Shown: positions 21,615 to 33,609, numbered from the stretch's first letter. The stretch: DNA of 64,000 nucleotides from Vicia villosa (GCF_029867415.1 NW_026706240.1:1-64000); one strand, 5' to 3'. The notes: a model not told the origin generated them from the sequence alone. Translations and numbers: made by a program.

Positions 21615-23462
21615 ACCTTTCCAAGTTGACTATGTAACCTAAACAACATATAATATACAAAGATAATATTTAAAGATTTTAAAAACGCAAAACTCGCGCC
21701 CAGGTCCATTCATCTTCAACCTTGGACTTCTGGAAATATAGAGACTTTTAGCAACGGTTTTTTATCGTTGCTATAGGACTGCCATGATCAAACCTGCACA
21801 TTATTGCCAATAAACACGAAGCGATGACCCACACCAGCTATAAATGACCTCACGAATCCGTTGGTCCCATTAACTCGGTCTGAAATCGCTCCTAGACAGT
21901 TTTCCCCAAAAACAAGAACGTGAACCCTAACAATGGAGGATTATCATTCGTATGCCAAAACTTGCAATTAGCGATTCAAAAACAATCTAAACATGTATGT
22001 ATGCTTAACAATCATTTAAATCGTGTAAATTGACAGATATAGTTTGAAAAAATCTTGGGCAAACCGTGAGTATAAGAGGACCGATTCTGTGCGCTTTTAT
22101 TAATAGTTGGGATCAGGTTACGTCCAGAAAACACCAAGGAACCGATTAGGATGCTTTGTGTGGCCTTAATTGAGATAAAAATTCGTCTTCTACCTCCTCC
22201 TCATTCACGTTTTTTTCAGCCTTGGAGTAGGGTTTCTGAGTCTCCCAAAAATCGTCCTGAGAATTTGTTATTCTTCTGCCTATATAGTAGCATGAATTAG
22301 GTTAAAAAACTTGCACAAAACTCCCTTGAATCATGGTATTGGAGATTGATTGGAGATTGATTGAATATTCTTCTATTTATGGATTTTTTGTACCAATCTT
22401 GCACCAATCTTTCCTTACACGAATTCAGTATCCAATATGTGCCATTTGATGAGTAATTTTGATTGGAAACCAAATAAAAATCAAATCTTTCATATTTTCA
22501 TCCAATTATTTGATTTAAGTCATATTTTAAATGAATAAAAAATTCAATAAAATATCAAATAAAATCAAATAATCATGGGCTTCGACTTAGAGCTCCTTGA
22601 TGGCTTTAGGAACAAGTTTGGGTCATGAAAACTCAAGCCCATTTGGAGGAAAATCCATTTTGAACCACTTTTGTTTCACATTTTTCTCTAAAAATTGTCT
22701 AACTTTGACAAGGCATATCTCCCTCAATTTTTAAGGTATGGAAGAGTTCTAGGACTTTTTAGAAACCTTAAAGAGTCCTCTAACCAATTTCTTTGGTCTC
22801 ATGTCAAAATAACTCTCCATGCTCTTTGTGTGTCCTTTTGAAAAAAATGACTTTTTGTTGACTTTTGAAAAGGACCTATAGTGTCTTAGTCCATATCTCT
22901 CAAATGAAGCATTTTTAGACTTGGCATGTGAGGGGCAAAATTGTAGAGAATCAAATTTCCTTCAAAATTAGCTTTGGATGGGAAATTTCTGATGTTCCAT
23001 GTAGGAGTCATGGCTGGTCAAAGTTCAGTTGACTTTCTCCTATAAAAACACTAATTTAGAAACCTTTTGAGTTGTTGATTTTTGATCTTTCCTTGATGAA
23101 CCATGATCAATTCTTGATCAAATGGTGAATGATACTTCAATATGAGGATGTTGACAAAAAATCAGGAGTTTTGACTGTACTTTGACCACAGTTGACTTTT
23201 AGGTCAAACTAGTCGACAGTTGACTTTCTGAGCAATTGAGTGACCAATCTTTTGTGTTGAGCCCTGAATTTTATTATGGAGATAGTGTGGAGTATCATAG
23301 GCCATATGGGATGCCTTAGAGCCATTGATTCATTGATTTTCCTTCAGAACAACAAAACCCTAGTTCTTTGAGTCTTGTTTAGGAGAGTGTGTCTTGGAGC
23401 TTTGTATTTTGATTTGAATTTTGAATAGGAGAAATAGTATGGGCAAATTTTGGGGTATGACA

Positions 23463-23478
23463 GCTGCCCCTGTTCAAT
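23463..23478 (-). other. Polypurine tract of family A element
   Basis: On the element strand a purine-rich stretch (ATTGAACAGGGGCAGC) ends exactly at the 3' LTR start. The family D element has nearly the same sequence next to its LTR (53413-53428). Confidence 0.75.
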
Positions 23479-23699
23479 TTTCTTAAACCTAAATATGTAG
23501 AGTGGTTTGTATGCCAGTCAGAATCTGAAGGTAGAAGAGGATTGAACACTAGAATACCCAGAAATTTGCCCTTATCGGAGATGGGCTTGAAGATGCCATT
23601 CAGGTGTTTCGAAAAGATGTATGATGGGGATGGGCTTAAAGATGCCATCCAGATGAGCATGCATTAGACTATGAAGTGTCTGAGAAGTAGTTGTTTGTA

Positions 23700-24795
23700 T
23701 TTTGATCGTGTCATCACTGTTCGTAGTAGATGAATTAGATCTTTGAGGGTCGATCGTGTCAGCATCGTTCGTAATAACTGAATTAGACTTTAGGAAGTAG
23801 TTGATTATGTCCACACCGTTCGTAATGATGGAATGATATTCTTAAAATTTGACCGTGTCAGTACCGTTCGTAATACTTGAATTAGATCCTTAAAGGTTGA
23901 TCGTATCAGCACCGTTCGTAGCAACTGAATTAGATCTTGGAAAGATGATCGTGTTTACACCGTTCGTGATGATAGAATTAGATCTCTTAAAGGTTGATCG
24001 TGTCAGTACCGTTCGTAGTAACTGAATTAGATCTTGGAAGATGATCGTGTCTACACCGTTCATGATGATAGAATTAGATCTCTTGTCGTGTCAGCTCCGT
24101 TCGTAGTGACTGAATTAGACTTTAGAAACAGTTGATCGTGTCCACACCGTTCGTGATGATGGAATTAGATCTCTTAGAGTCGTGTCAGCACCGTTCGTAG
24201 TAACTGAATTAGACTTTAGAAACAGTTGATCGTGTCCACACCGTTCGTGATGATGGAATTAGATCTCTTAGAGTCGTGTCAGCACCGTTTGTAGTAACTG
24301 AATTAGACTTCAGAAACAGTTGATCGTGTCCACACCGTTCGTGATGATGGAATTAGATCTCTTAGAGTCGTGTCAGCACCGTTCGTAGTAACTGAATTAG
24401 ACTTCAGAAACAGTTGATCGTGTCCACACCGTTCGTGATGATGGAATTAGATCTCTGAGAGTAAATCATGTCAGTACCGTTCGTAGTAACTGAATTAGAC
24501 TTTAGAAACAGTTGATCGTGTCCACACCGTTCGTGATGATGGAATTAGATCTCTGAGAGTTGATCGTGTCAGTACCATTCGTAATACCTGAATTAGATCT
24601 TGGAAAGATGATCGTGTCTACACTATTCGTGATGATAGAATTAGATCTCTTAGAGTTGATCGTGTCAGCACCATTCGTAGTAACTGAATTAGATCTTTGA
24701 GAATGATCGTGTCATCACCGTTCGTAGTAAATGAATTAGATCTTTGAGTGTTGACCGTGTCAGTACCGTTCGTAGTAACTGAATTAGATTTTTGG
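23700..24795. repeat. Tandem array in 3' untranslated region, family A
   Basis: About two dozen copies of a 45-50 bp unit of the form GATCGTGTCAGCACCGTTCG then TAGTAACTGAATTAGA, alternating with a CCACACCGTTCGTGATGATGG version so that the higher-order unit is close to 100 bp. Several consecutive higher-order copies (24120-24470) are almost identical. Tandem arrays between coding region and 3' LTR are a described trait of Ogre-like elements and a source of satellites. Confidence 0.92.
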
Positions 24796-26861
24796 AATTT
24801 GGAGATTTCATTCATTTGTCTGTACCTGTATTCTGCAACAGGTGTAGCAATTTATATAATGTCATGATGCATGTGTTATGTAATGAGTCCCTCAAAATAA
24901 ATGAGAAACTTTGTATGTTATGCATGAGTTCATTATGAGGTAATGTATGCGATGTATGAATATGTTTATGATTTATGACGTATGACTATGATTTATGCTA
25001 TTTGACACATCTTGATGGAGAAGATGGATATTTTTGTTGTTGATCTTATCTTGGAGATGCTTGGTTGGGGATTTATGATTTCTGCTTGGGGATGATCAGC
25101 AACTTGATGTACCCTGATTGGGAATAAAAGATATTAGTAGACCATGTTAGAGAAGAGCCAAGTGTTGGAGAACCGGTAGTGTTGAAGATGTAAACTCTGT
25201 TGGGGAGCCATATCTTTGTCGGGACGAGAGCATTTGAAGATGATTACTCTGTGGGGATATGATCTTGTGAACCCGGCTCTGTGGGGAGACATGGGTGTCT
25301 TGAAAGTTGCCCCCAGTATTATAGTAACTACCATTCCTGGATTTTATTAGGACACACCACTGAGTATTGATCAAGATGTCTGACTGGACTTGCATAGATT
25401 TGCCCCTGCTAGTAGGAACTTTAGAAAGATTCGCCTCGCGAGGACTTTATGAGGTGTGCACTATGGACGAACATGCCTTTAGTAATCATAGGCCTAGGAC
25501 AACGTCCCATGTTGATTGGGAAGTTGCTTCAGATCTACTTGATGCATGCCCCTGATTGTTTTGGGCAAAGCGTGCCATGCCCCTTGTATACGTAGGAGAC
25601 ATTGCTTCTCGGAGTAATCTTGTCTGTCGGGGTAACTGTTAGTCATTAGTTGTACCCTGTGCAGGTTCTTCTTGTTGCTAACATTTGAAATTATGTAGCA
25701 GAATTTGTTTAATAATGAATTCATGAGATGCAATGCATACGTTTGTCTTGAGTTTTTTGAAAAAAAGATTAAAACAAGAGATGTAAAAGCGTGATATTTG
25801 TAAAAACATGCTATTTTTGTAGAAACGAAATATCGACTCAGCATTTTAATAAACATTAAGGAGTCGAGATACCTTTTTGGTGACAATATGCTTTCGAACT
25901 AACCATGCTTCAGTTAGGACTTTCGAGGGTTGTAACGTGGCTTGGTTCACAGTTTAAGAAACAAAGGATAATGGCTCCAAAATTTATTTATATCCATCCC
26001 CTTCTTCGTGATGTTCTTTGATCCTATACTCAGCTAACTTTGCGTTTCAGTTTTAGCGAAGCTCGCAGTATCAACATTGATATTTGGTGGTGGTTGAAGC
26101 ACCAGAAGTTTGCTTGGACAGTCAGTCATCCTTCTTGGTAATTCCTTTTGCTTTGGTCGAGGATTTGTAATGACCTCTTCTTAAATGTTTTCTTTTGTCG
26201 AGGATTTTTTAACAACCTCCTTTTTGACTTTGTTATCCCTAACTTTTGCCTGAAATGTTTATTTTTTGAGATTACAGTCAGCGGGATGTTTCAATTTGAT
26301 AAGTCTCCTACATAGGTTTTGACTTAATAGCTTTTTTCTTTTGATAGATGTCGACTGCCTGACTTAATGGTTACGGGAATCCATCACTATTTGTATAAGC
26401 AACAGCTAGCATAACTGAGTTAACTGAGTAATTACCCTGCCCCAGGCTATGATAAAGGGTTTTAATTAGTACAAGAAAGAAACTTCTACTCCTTAGGCTG
26501 AAAGGGGTTGACGAGTGATTAACATCCTTATATCTCCACTGTTTAGGAATTGAAACAATGCCTGTACATCGTCAGCATAGTCTGTTCAAAAGCATACTGT
26601 ATGAGGTTGCGGTATCGTTTTCGTCATCCTCCCTCAAAAGGTGTACAGCTTTGGCAGGAGTTGAATATACACAAAACATATGCGAAGTAAATACACAATT
26701 TAAAACGAGTGATAGCGAAATAATTTATTCAAGACAAACATATGCAATGCACTGATGATGATTATTAAAGCAGATAATGTCTATCATAAGTCGAATGTTT
26801 AACAAACAGAATAGAAATCAACAACTGAAAAGTAAAACTAATGATCTGAAAGTTCATCTTT
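24796..26861 (-). other. Family A internal region, no coding recognised
   Basis: Lies between the tandem array and the 3' end of gag, where autonomous Ogre elements carry pol. Inspection of the minus strand gave no protease, RT, RNase H or integrase motif. Blocks near 25870-26050 and 26500-26700 are shared with family D (56780-56950 and 57590-57740), so this is ancestral element sequence and not a local insertion. Confidence 0.6.
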
Positions 26862-28256
26862 TTAGCCATCCACAGCATTAGCAATCTTGTTGTGATTAGG
26901 CATGGGAGCAGTGATCACATTAGGAGTTGCAGGAGGGTCGAACTCAATTTCACCAGCGTCGATCATATCTTGGATCTTATTCTTCAACGGCCAACAATTC
27001 TCTGTGTCATGTCCAGGACTATTAGAATGATATGCGCACCTCGCATTGGGCTTGTAACTAGGAGCAGAGGTGTTAGGATTCTTAGGAGGATCCCTCAGGG
27101 TGATCAAATTTGCCTTTAGCAGATGTTGTAAGGCTTGATCTAGCGACATATTGATCTTTGTGAATTGACGTCTGGGTGTATCTTATTTGTTTTGACGACC
27201 TTGTTGAGGCGCCGGTGTGGAGCTCAAAACTGCCCCAATAGATTGATCATGGTTTATCCTTTTCTGTCCATACACAGCATTGGAATCTGACCTCCCATTG
27301 AAATGCTTTTTTGTAGTACCTGAGGATGTAGCCACCTGAATCTTACCACTTCGAATGCCACTCTCGACACGTTCCCCAATCAATATGAGTTCAGTGAATC
27401 CAGATGATGAACTTCCCAGTAAATGACTATAGAAAGGATCAGTCAGTGTACTCATAAACATATCGACCAATTCTCTGTCAGCTAAGGAGGGTTTGACTCT
27501 TCCAGCTAGATCTCTCCATTTTTGAGCATACTCCTTGAAACTTTCCTCGGGTCCCATAGACATGCTTTGTAGTTGCATGCGAGTTGGTGCGAGGTCAGCA
27601 TTGTATTGGTATTGCTGGTAAAAAGCAACAACCAAATCTTCCCAGGTATGAATGTTGGTACTTTCCAGTTAATAATACCATTCGAGTTGAGTTCCAGATA
27701 AGCTCTCTTGGAAAAAGTGGATCCATAGCTTCTTATCAGCAGTATGAGGTTGAATCTTCCTCACATATGATTTCAAGTGCAGCTTAGGACAAGAGACTCC
27801 ATCGTACTTTGCAAAAATTGGAATTTTGAATTTCGGAGGTATAACAACTCCAGAGATGAGTCCTAGATCTTCAAAATCCAGTCCAGGTACCTTCTGAATT
27901 TCCATGGCTTTCATACGCTCCTCCAGCAACTTGTATTTGTCATCAGGATGTTCATCCTCATGGTGATAGTCCTCTTCTTCTTCAGAGGGTTTGGCAGAAT
28001 CATGGTTACTTTTTGCCTCAATTTTGATACTAGCATCATCATCTTGCTCATCCTCGTCACTGTCTTCAGAGGCTTCGGCATCCCTGAGTTGCAAGATCGG
28101 TCTAAGCTTTTTCACCTGAGTCTTCTTACCCTTCTTCTTCTTCTTTTTAGTCAGCATGGCTTTCAGCTCTTCTTGCCCCTTGGACAAATTCAGAATCAAG
28201 GCCTGGAACTCAGTGTTTTGAGCTTGGAGATCCTTAACTGATTGTCCGAGATTCAT
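26862..28256 (-). pseudogene. Ogre-type gag, two in-frame stops
   Basis: The start is taken as the ATG at 28256-28254 (MNLGQSVKDLQAQNTEFQAL). In order: a short coiled coil, a basic run KKKKKKGKKTQVKK, a long acidic stretch (SEDSDEDEQDDD, PSEEEEDYHHEDEH), the capsid-like retrotransposon gag domain (LISGVVIPPKFKIPIFAKYD, LWIHFFQESLSGTQLEWYY, SFKEYAQKWRDLAGRVKPSL, LVDMFMSTLTDPFYSHLLG) and a zinc-knuckle-like CAYHSNSPGHDTENC followed by LKNKIQDMIDAGEIEF. Stops at 27671-27669 (TAA after EWYY) and 27185-27183 (TAA after RQNK) each look like CAA to TAA changes. The frame ends at TAA after ANAVDG. About 465 codons remain. Protease does not follow. Confidence 0.9.
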
Positions 28257-29411
28257 TATGCTGAAATAAACAGCGAGGAAGGATGAGAGACCTATTGTAA
28301 GAAACCTGTTATGCGATGTTATGAATGCAAATGCAATATTTTCAAGGATCTTTAGGAATTTAGTTAGCAACATTAGAAATTTAATCAATCACAGCTTCGT
28401 CTGAAGAGCCTTGGCTTTCGTTTTTAGGCGTCCTTCTTTAAGAATCAAGCTCACCATATCGAGTGGGTCATTTCTGGATTTGAAAGTATATGGCTAGAGG
28501 AAAATAAATCCTCTTTCCCCTTGATAGGTACTGTGTCTCTGAATTGGAAGGTATGTGGCTAGAGGAAAATAAATCCTCTTGCCCCTTGATGAGAATTTAG
28601 TCCATGTTAAGGGCCCCTGAAATTGTGCGCCCTAAATCCCTAAGATCTTTGAAATGGTTAGTTAAATCATTTTATGCTTATGATGTCATGATGTCATGAT
28701 GTTATGCGAATGCAGTTCATTAGGCATAGTGTAAGATAGTAAGGGCAAACAAGTCTTTTAGCAAAACCTGCAAGGAAAACAAAGGTTAGTAGCAAAAACA
28801 AACAAGTCACACAAGTGCCCTTAGGTTTAGAGGCTTCCATGAAGTTCGTAGGTAAGTACCCTCCCCACTGAATTTTAGTTGGTTCAACCTGTCCTATATA
28901 AAGATCGGGTTCTAAGGAGCTCATATCATTGACCTTTCTCGAAGGCACTTATCTCAGTTCGGCAATCGAATCACCAACCGAGAAGGTCCTGAAAGTCCAG
29001 TCCATATGAGTGTAGCTTCGAGTATCAACCAACTTCAGTCGGAACCAAAGCCAGCTATCTCGCTACTTTCTAATAGGCCAAAGTCAAGTTCGACTAAGGT
29101 TCTAAGGGCAAATTAGTGCTTAATGACACCACGCGGCAGCCAAGCATTTCCTCAGGTCGGATCCCAAGGAACACCAGGACAAACCAATGTGTCACACTAA
29201 CGATGGCCATCAGATCAACCACATCAGTATACGCTGTGCAGTCTCCTTGATCTCATGCCATTTACCTAAGGTACTCAGATCCGGGTTAGGATCCTTCACA
29301 CAGCAAAATAACCAAAACAGCCCTGCAAAAATAAAGCAAACAAAGTAAACAATAGAAAACATATTAAGTGAATCCTAAACTTTTAAGGTAACCCCTCTTT
29401 TTAATCGAAAA
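28257..29411 (-). other. Leader between PBS and gag, family A
   Basis: About 1.15 kb with no recognisable protein. It contains a direct duplication at about 28483-28590 (two copies of a roughly 60-bp block with GGCTAGAGGAAAATAAATCC and CCCCTTGAT). Autonomous Ogre elements have an extra ORF (ORF1) before gag; nothing like it is evident here. Confidence 0.6.
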
Positions 29412-29429
29412 TCCCCAGCAGAGTCGCCA
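29412..29429 (-). other. Primer-binding site, tRNA-Arg type
   Basis: On the element strand TGGCGACTCTGCTGGGGA follows the 5' LTR end after the four bases GAAC. The first nine bases are complementary to the 3' end of plant tRNA-Arg (GAGTCGCCA, as in the ACG isoacceptor), the primer reported for Ogre elements. Confidence 0.9.
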
Positions 29430-29433
29430 GTTC

Positions 29434-32400
29434 TGTAATACGATGAACTGACTTTATCAAAATGTGCGGATAGCAAGAGTCGCCACCGACTTTTATTTTA
29501 TCCAAATTAACAGAAAGGCTAAAAGAACAGGAAAAACCTTTTAAAAGAAAACTGAGTTTGGGGGGTAATTTATGCAAAGGGAATGTGTAAGGCACCCTTT
29601 GCATCCATGGTTTTCCATGGGCTCTTAATTGCTTTGCTCTTTTGAAAGAAATGTAGAAGAAGTGAATACGGACTTTAGCTCGTAAATGAGCGTAGCCATA
29701 TTGAAAGTTTATGAAAAAGTGTAAGAAAAAGATTTAAGCCAGAGCAAGGCAATTAGGAGCAATTACCTTAATGTTTGTAGAAAAAATTCTTTTAGCCTTT
29801 CAGGGTGAAAGAGTCTATCCATGCCATAAGAGGGCCCGAAGCCTTTCATTTGGAGGTTGAAGGGTCGTCGCAATATCGTTCGCCATAAGACTGTCCCATG
29901 CCATAGAGAGGCAGGTAGTCTAAGGGAAGGATCAGAATAGCCTTTCGTTAGGCAACCAGAGGATACCTCAACCTTTCGTAGGCAACTTCCGAGGGACGAG
30001 ATCATGTATAGTGTATCGAAGGCAGCATCATTAGGGACTTATGATCTTTGCATTATTCGAGGCAACATGGCTGAGGTATCCTCGTATTCGAGGGACATGG
30101 CTATTCTGCAAAAACACAAGGCAACAAGGCAACAGGCAACAAACAACAAGAGGGGTTACCAAAAAGTGTGCGTGGGTGCAACAATCATGTGATTGAATTC
30201 AGAAATTTTATCTTATAATTAAGTGATTCTAATTTGATTAACAGGCTTGCACTCCCTAAGATTACTAACCACATCAATTAATATGGGGAAGGGGAAAAAG
30301 AAACCAGCGGGGGGAAAGGGAGAATGAAGCCAGCGGATCAATAGTGCTACAGGTCTAACACAAGTAATAATTAAAATAAATTAGGTTTTTAGGGTTACCA
30401 ACTATTGAGCTTTGACGGTTGGCAAACCCTCAAAATTGGAAAAGGGAAAATAAACAAGAAGGAGTGAGTGTATTATCAATTCAAATGAGAATTAGGGTTA
30501 CTCCTAACTTGATAAAAAAATAAAATAAAATGAAATAAAATAGATATTTAAGATAAAAATAAAATTGAACTTAACTTTTGATTTGATCTGATATGGTTGG
30601 TAGTCGAAGGTAGCCTCGAGGTTAACCCTGAAAAATTGGCAAAAGAGATAAAAAGCGTAAGTGTAAAATAGTTCATTGACTTTTGAGGGTTGAACTCTAA
30701 TAATAATTTTATAAGGCAAATAATTACTTAAGGGAAAATAAAGGAAAATAAAAGTCGGGACTTAGCTTCATAAAAGGTATGGCGCGTGATCGGAAGTCAT
30801 TTGATAACTACCTGAAAAAGGAATGCACAAAAATATTTTTTAGTGTAGGCGTGATCTTCGTAAACCCTGATCAGGGCACAAATTAACCATAGTTAATAGA
30901 ATAAATTACTAATTGAAATAATACCAAAGTTAATGGAGAAAAATCGAGAGTTCGAATCAATATATCGATTAAATAATTATTGGATGTAATCCTAATTATT
31001 TAATTGATAAAACAATTCATTTTGAAAATAATAATGAATTTTAAATAATAATCATAAAACAATTATGAATAAAATTGTGAAAACTCGAACTTTCGATAAA
31101 AATTATACATCTATTATAACAACTAATTTATTGGAATCAGTAAATAAATATAAAAGAAATAATAATTATAATAATATAATAAAGAAAATAAAAAAAACAT
31201 TTATGTAATTGAAATTAAAAAAAATAGAGAAAGGACTTAGCTTGGATCCAGTGTTATATGACCATGAGGGTGCATAGTGGACCTCATCATCTAAGGCGCA
31301 GGATCTACTGGCTTGAGGATCCAAGGGTTGACGCTGCGGTCGCAGGGTAGTCTTTCATGGAAGCGTTGCATGGAATCTACAACAAAAGGGTTATGAAAAA
31401 AATAAAACACAAAACGTCTAGGGGCAGGATCGAACCAGGGTCTTGGAGTTTGTAAGCCTCAGACGCATCCCCCTCTTCCACTCAGCCAACCTTTCCAAGT
31501 TGACTATGTAACCTAAACAACGTATAATATACAAAGATAATATTTAAAGATTTTAAAAACGCAAAACTCGCGCCCAGGTCCATTCATCTTCAACCTTGGA
31601 CTTCTGGAAATATAGAGACTTTTAGCAACGGTTTTTTATCGTTGCTATAGGACTGCCATGATCAAACCTGCACATTATTGCCAATAAACACGAAGCGATG
31701 ACCCAGACCAGCTATAAATGACCTCACGAATCCGTTGGTCCCATTAACTCGGTCTGAAATCGCTCCTAGACAGTTTTCCCCAAAAACAAGAACGTGAACC
31801 CTAACAATGGAGGATTATCATTCGTATGCCAAAACTTGCAATTAGCGATTCAAAAACAATCTAAACATGTATGTATGCTTAACAATCATTTAAATCGTGT
31901 AAATTGACAGATATAGTTTGAAAAAATCTTGGGCAAACCGTGAGTATAAGAGGACCGATTCTGTGCGCTTTTATTAATAGTTGGGATCAGGTTACGTCCA
32001 GAAAACACCAAGGAACCGATTAGGATGCTTTGTGTGGCCTTAATTGAGATAAAAATTCGTCTTCTACCTCCTCCTCATTCACGTTTTTTTCAGCCTTGGA
32101 GTAGGGTTTCTGAGTCTCCCAAAAATCGTCCTGAGAATTTGTTATTCTTCTGCCTATATAGTAGCATGAATTAGGTTAAAAAACTTGCACAAAACTCCCT
32201 TGAATCATGGTATTGGAGATTGATTGGAGATTGATTGAATATTCTTCTATTTATGGATTTTTTGTACCAATCTTGCACCAATCTTTCCTTACACGAATTC
32301 AGTATCCAATATGTGCCATTTGATGAGTAATTTTGATTGGAAACCAAATAAAAATCAAATCTTTCATATTTTCATCCAATTATTTGATTTAAGTCATATT

Positions 32401-33336
32401 TTAAATGAATAAAAAATTCAATAAAATATCAAATAAAATCAAATAATCATGGGCTTCGACTTAGAGCTCCTTGATGGCTTTAGGAACAAGTTTGGGTCAT
32501 GAAAACTCAAGCCCATTTGGAGGAAAATCCATTTTGAACCACTTTTGTTTCACATTTTTCTCTAAAAATTGTCTAACTTTGACAAGGCATATCTCCCTCA
32601 ATTTTTAAGGTATGGAAGAGTTCTAGGACTTTTTAGAAACCTTAAAGAGTCCTCTAACCAATTTCTTTGGTCTCATGTCAAAATAACTCTCCATGCTCTT
32701 TGTGTGTCCTTTTGAAAAAAATGACTTTTTGTTGACTTTTGAAAAGGACCTATAGTGTCTTAGTCCATATCTCTCAAATGAAGCATTTTTAGACTTGGCA
32801 TGTGAGGGGCAAAATTGTAGAGAATCAAATTTCCTTCAAAATTAGCTTTGGATGGGAAATTTCTGATGTTTCATGTAGGAGTCATGGCTGGTCAAAGTTC
32901 AGTTGACTTTCTCCTATAAAAACACTAATTTAGAAACCTTTTGAGTTGTTGATTTTTGATCTTTCCTTGATGAACCATGATCAATTCTTGATAAAATGGT
33001 GAATGATACTTCAATATGAGGATGTTGACAAAAAATCAGGAGTTTTGACTGTACTTTGACCACAGTTGACTTTTAGGTCAAACTAGTCGACAGTTGACTT
33101 TCTGAGCAATTGAGTGACCAATCTTTTGTGTTGAGCCCTGAATTTTATTATGGAGATAGTGTGGAGTATCATAGGCCATATTGGATGCCTTAGAGCCATT
33201 GATTCATTGATTTTCATTCAGAACAACAAAACCCTAGTTCTTTGAGTCTTGTTTAGGAGAGTGTGTCTTGGAGCTTTGTATTTTGATTTGAATTTTGAAT
33301 AGGAGAAATAGTATGGGCAAATTTTGGGGTATGACA
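29434..33336 (-). mobile_element. 5' LTR of family A element (3903 bp)
   Basis: Partner of 19571-23462. Landmarks on the element strand: start at 33336, TATA-like CTATATAG at 32161-32154, tRNA-like segment 31488-31427, double hairpin 29620-29573, PBS-like core TGGCGACTC at 29485-29477, end at 29434 directly before the spacer and PBS. The 11-bp length difference comes from small indels, e.g. extra GGCAACA copies near 30120. Confidence 0.93.
31427..31488 (-). other. tRNA-like segment, second family A LTR
   Basis: Same A box (31488-31478) and B box (31436-31427) as at 21553-21614. Two nearby substitutions between the LTRs (around 31420 and 31438) leave both boxes untouched. Confidence 0.6.
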
Positions 33337-33341
33337 GCCAC

Positions 33342-33609
33342 CTTGAAAGAAACGTTGAACAATTTGCTGCCTGATTCTGATAACAGAAGGGTGACAAAGA
33401 TCGAGTTTCGGAAGGACTGGATTGATATAAATGGAAGGGTGAAATACAACTTAATCGAGTTGAAGAATGATGAAGATATGAAGGCCACGTGGAAATCATT
33501 TCGCCGTAGGATAACTAAAGGTTCGATCGAATTGGAAGCGCATACCCAAAGATCCGTTGACGACATAAGGAAATGTCTGATTCATCCAGAGTCTTTTGGT
33601 AGTGCCTAG
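33342..33609 (+). pseudogene. MULE small ORF, 3' part
   Basis: In-frame continuation of 19470-19570 after the Ogre-type insertion: LKETLNNLLPDSDNRRV, then TKIEFRKDWIDINGRVKYN, LIELKNDEDMKATWKSFRRR and QRSVDDIRKCL, ending at TAG 33607-33609. I see no stop or frameshift in either half, so the gene was open when the element landed. The fold is reminiscent of the N-terminal domain of MuDR-type proteins. Its role in the MULE is unknown. Confidence 0.75.

Larger units (their letters stand above)
19571..23462 (-). mobile_element. 3' LTR of family A element (3892 bp)
   Basis: Nearly identical to 29434-33336. On the element strand: TGTCATACC start, TATA-like CTATATAG at 22287-22280, tRNA-like segment at 21614-21553, double hairpin at 19757-19710, PBS-like TGGCGACTC at 19622-19614, GTATTACA end. 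Differences between the two LTRs are unevenly spread: I counted about 40, most within 19571-21840 and none between about 21840 and 22990. Frames such as 19900-20142 (minus) are repeated in the other LTR and have no known domain. Confidence 0.93.
19571..33336 (-). mobile_element. Complete family A Ogre-type element, TSD GCCAC
   Basis: Element on the minus strand: 5' LTR 29434-33336, PBS 29412-29429, leader, gag, 3' untranslated tandem array, polypurine tract, 3' LTR 19571-23462. LTRs start TGTCATACC and end GTATTACA on the element strand. GCCAC precedes (19566-19570) and follows (33337-33341) the element, and removing the element plus one copy restores an open frame in the MULE gene. The internal region is 5971 bp, whereas autonomous Ogre elements carry gag-pol in well over 10 kb. 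I see gag but no protease, RT, RNase H or integrase. It is therefore a non-autonomous derivative that must have been moved in trans by a full element. Confidence 0.93.

Noticed and set aside
24796..26861. Hidden pol genes in the family A interior
   Set aside because: I looked for RT (F/Y-x-DD), RNase H and integrase (HHCC, DDE) motifs on the minus strand and found none; a profile search could still reveal very decayed pieces.
33218..33566. Minus-strand frames of 93 and 110 residues
   Set aside because: Antisense to the MULE small ORF and crossing the Ogre-type LTR boundary, hence shadows.
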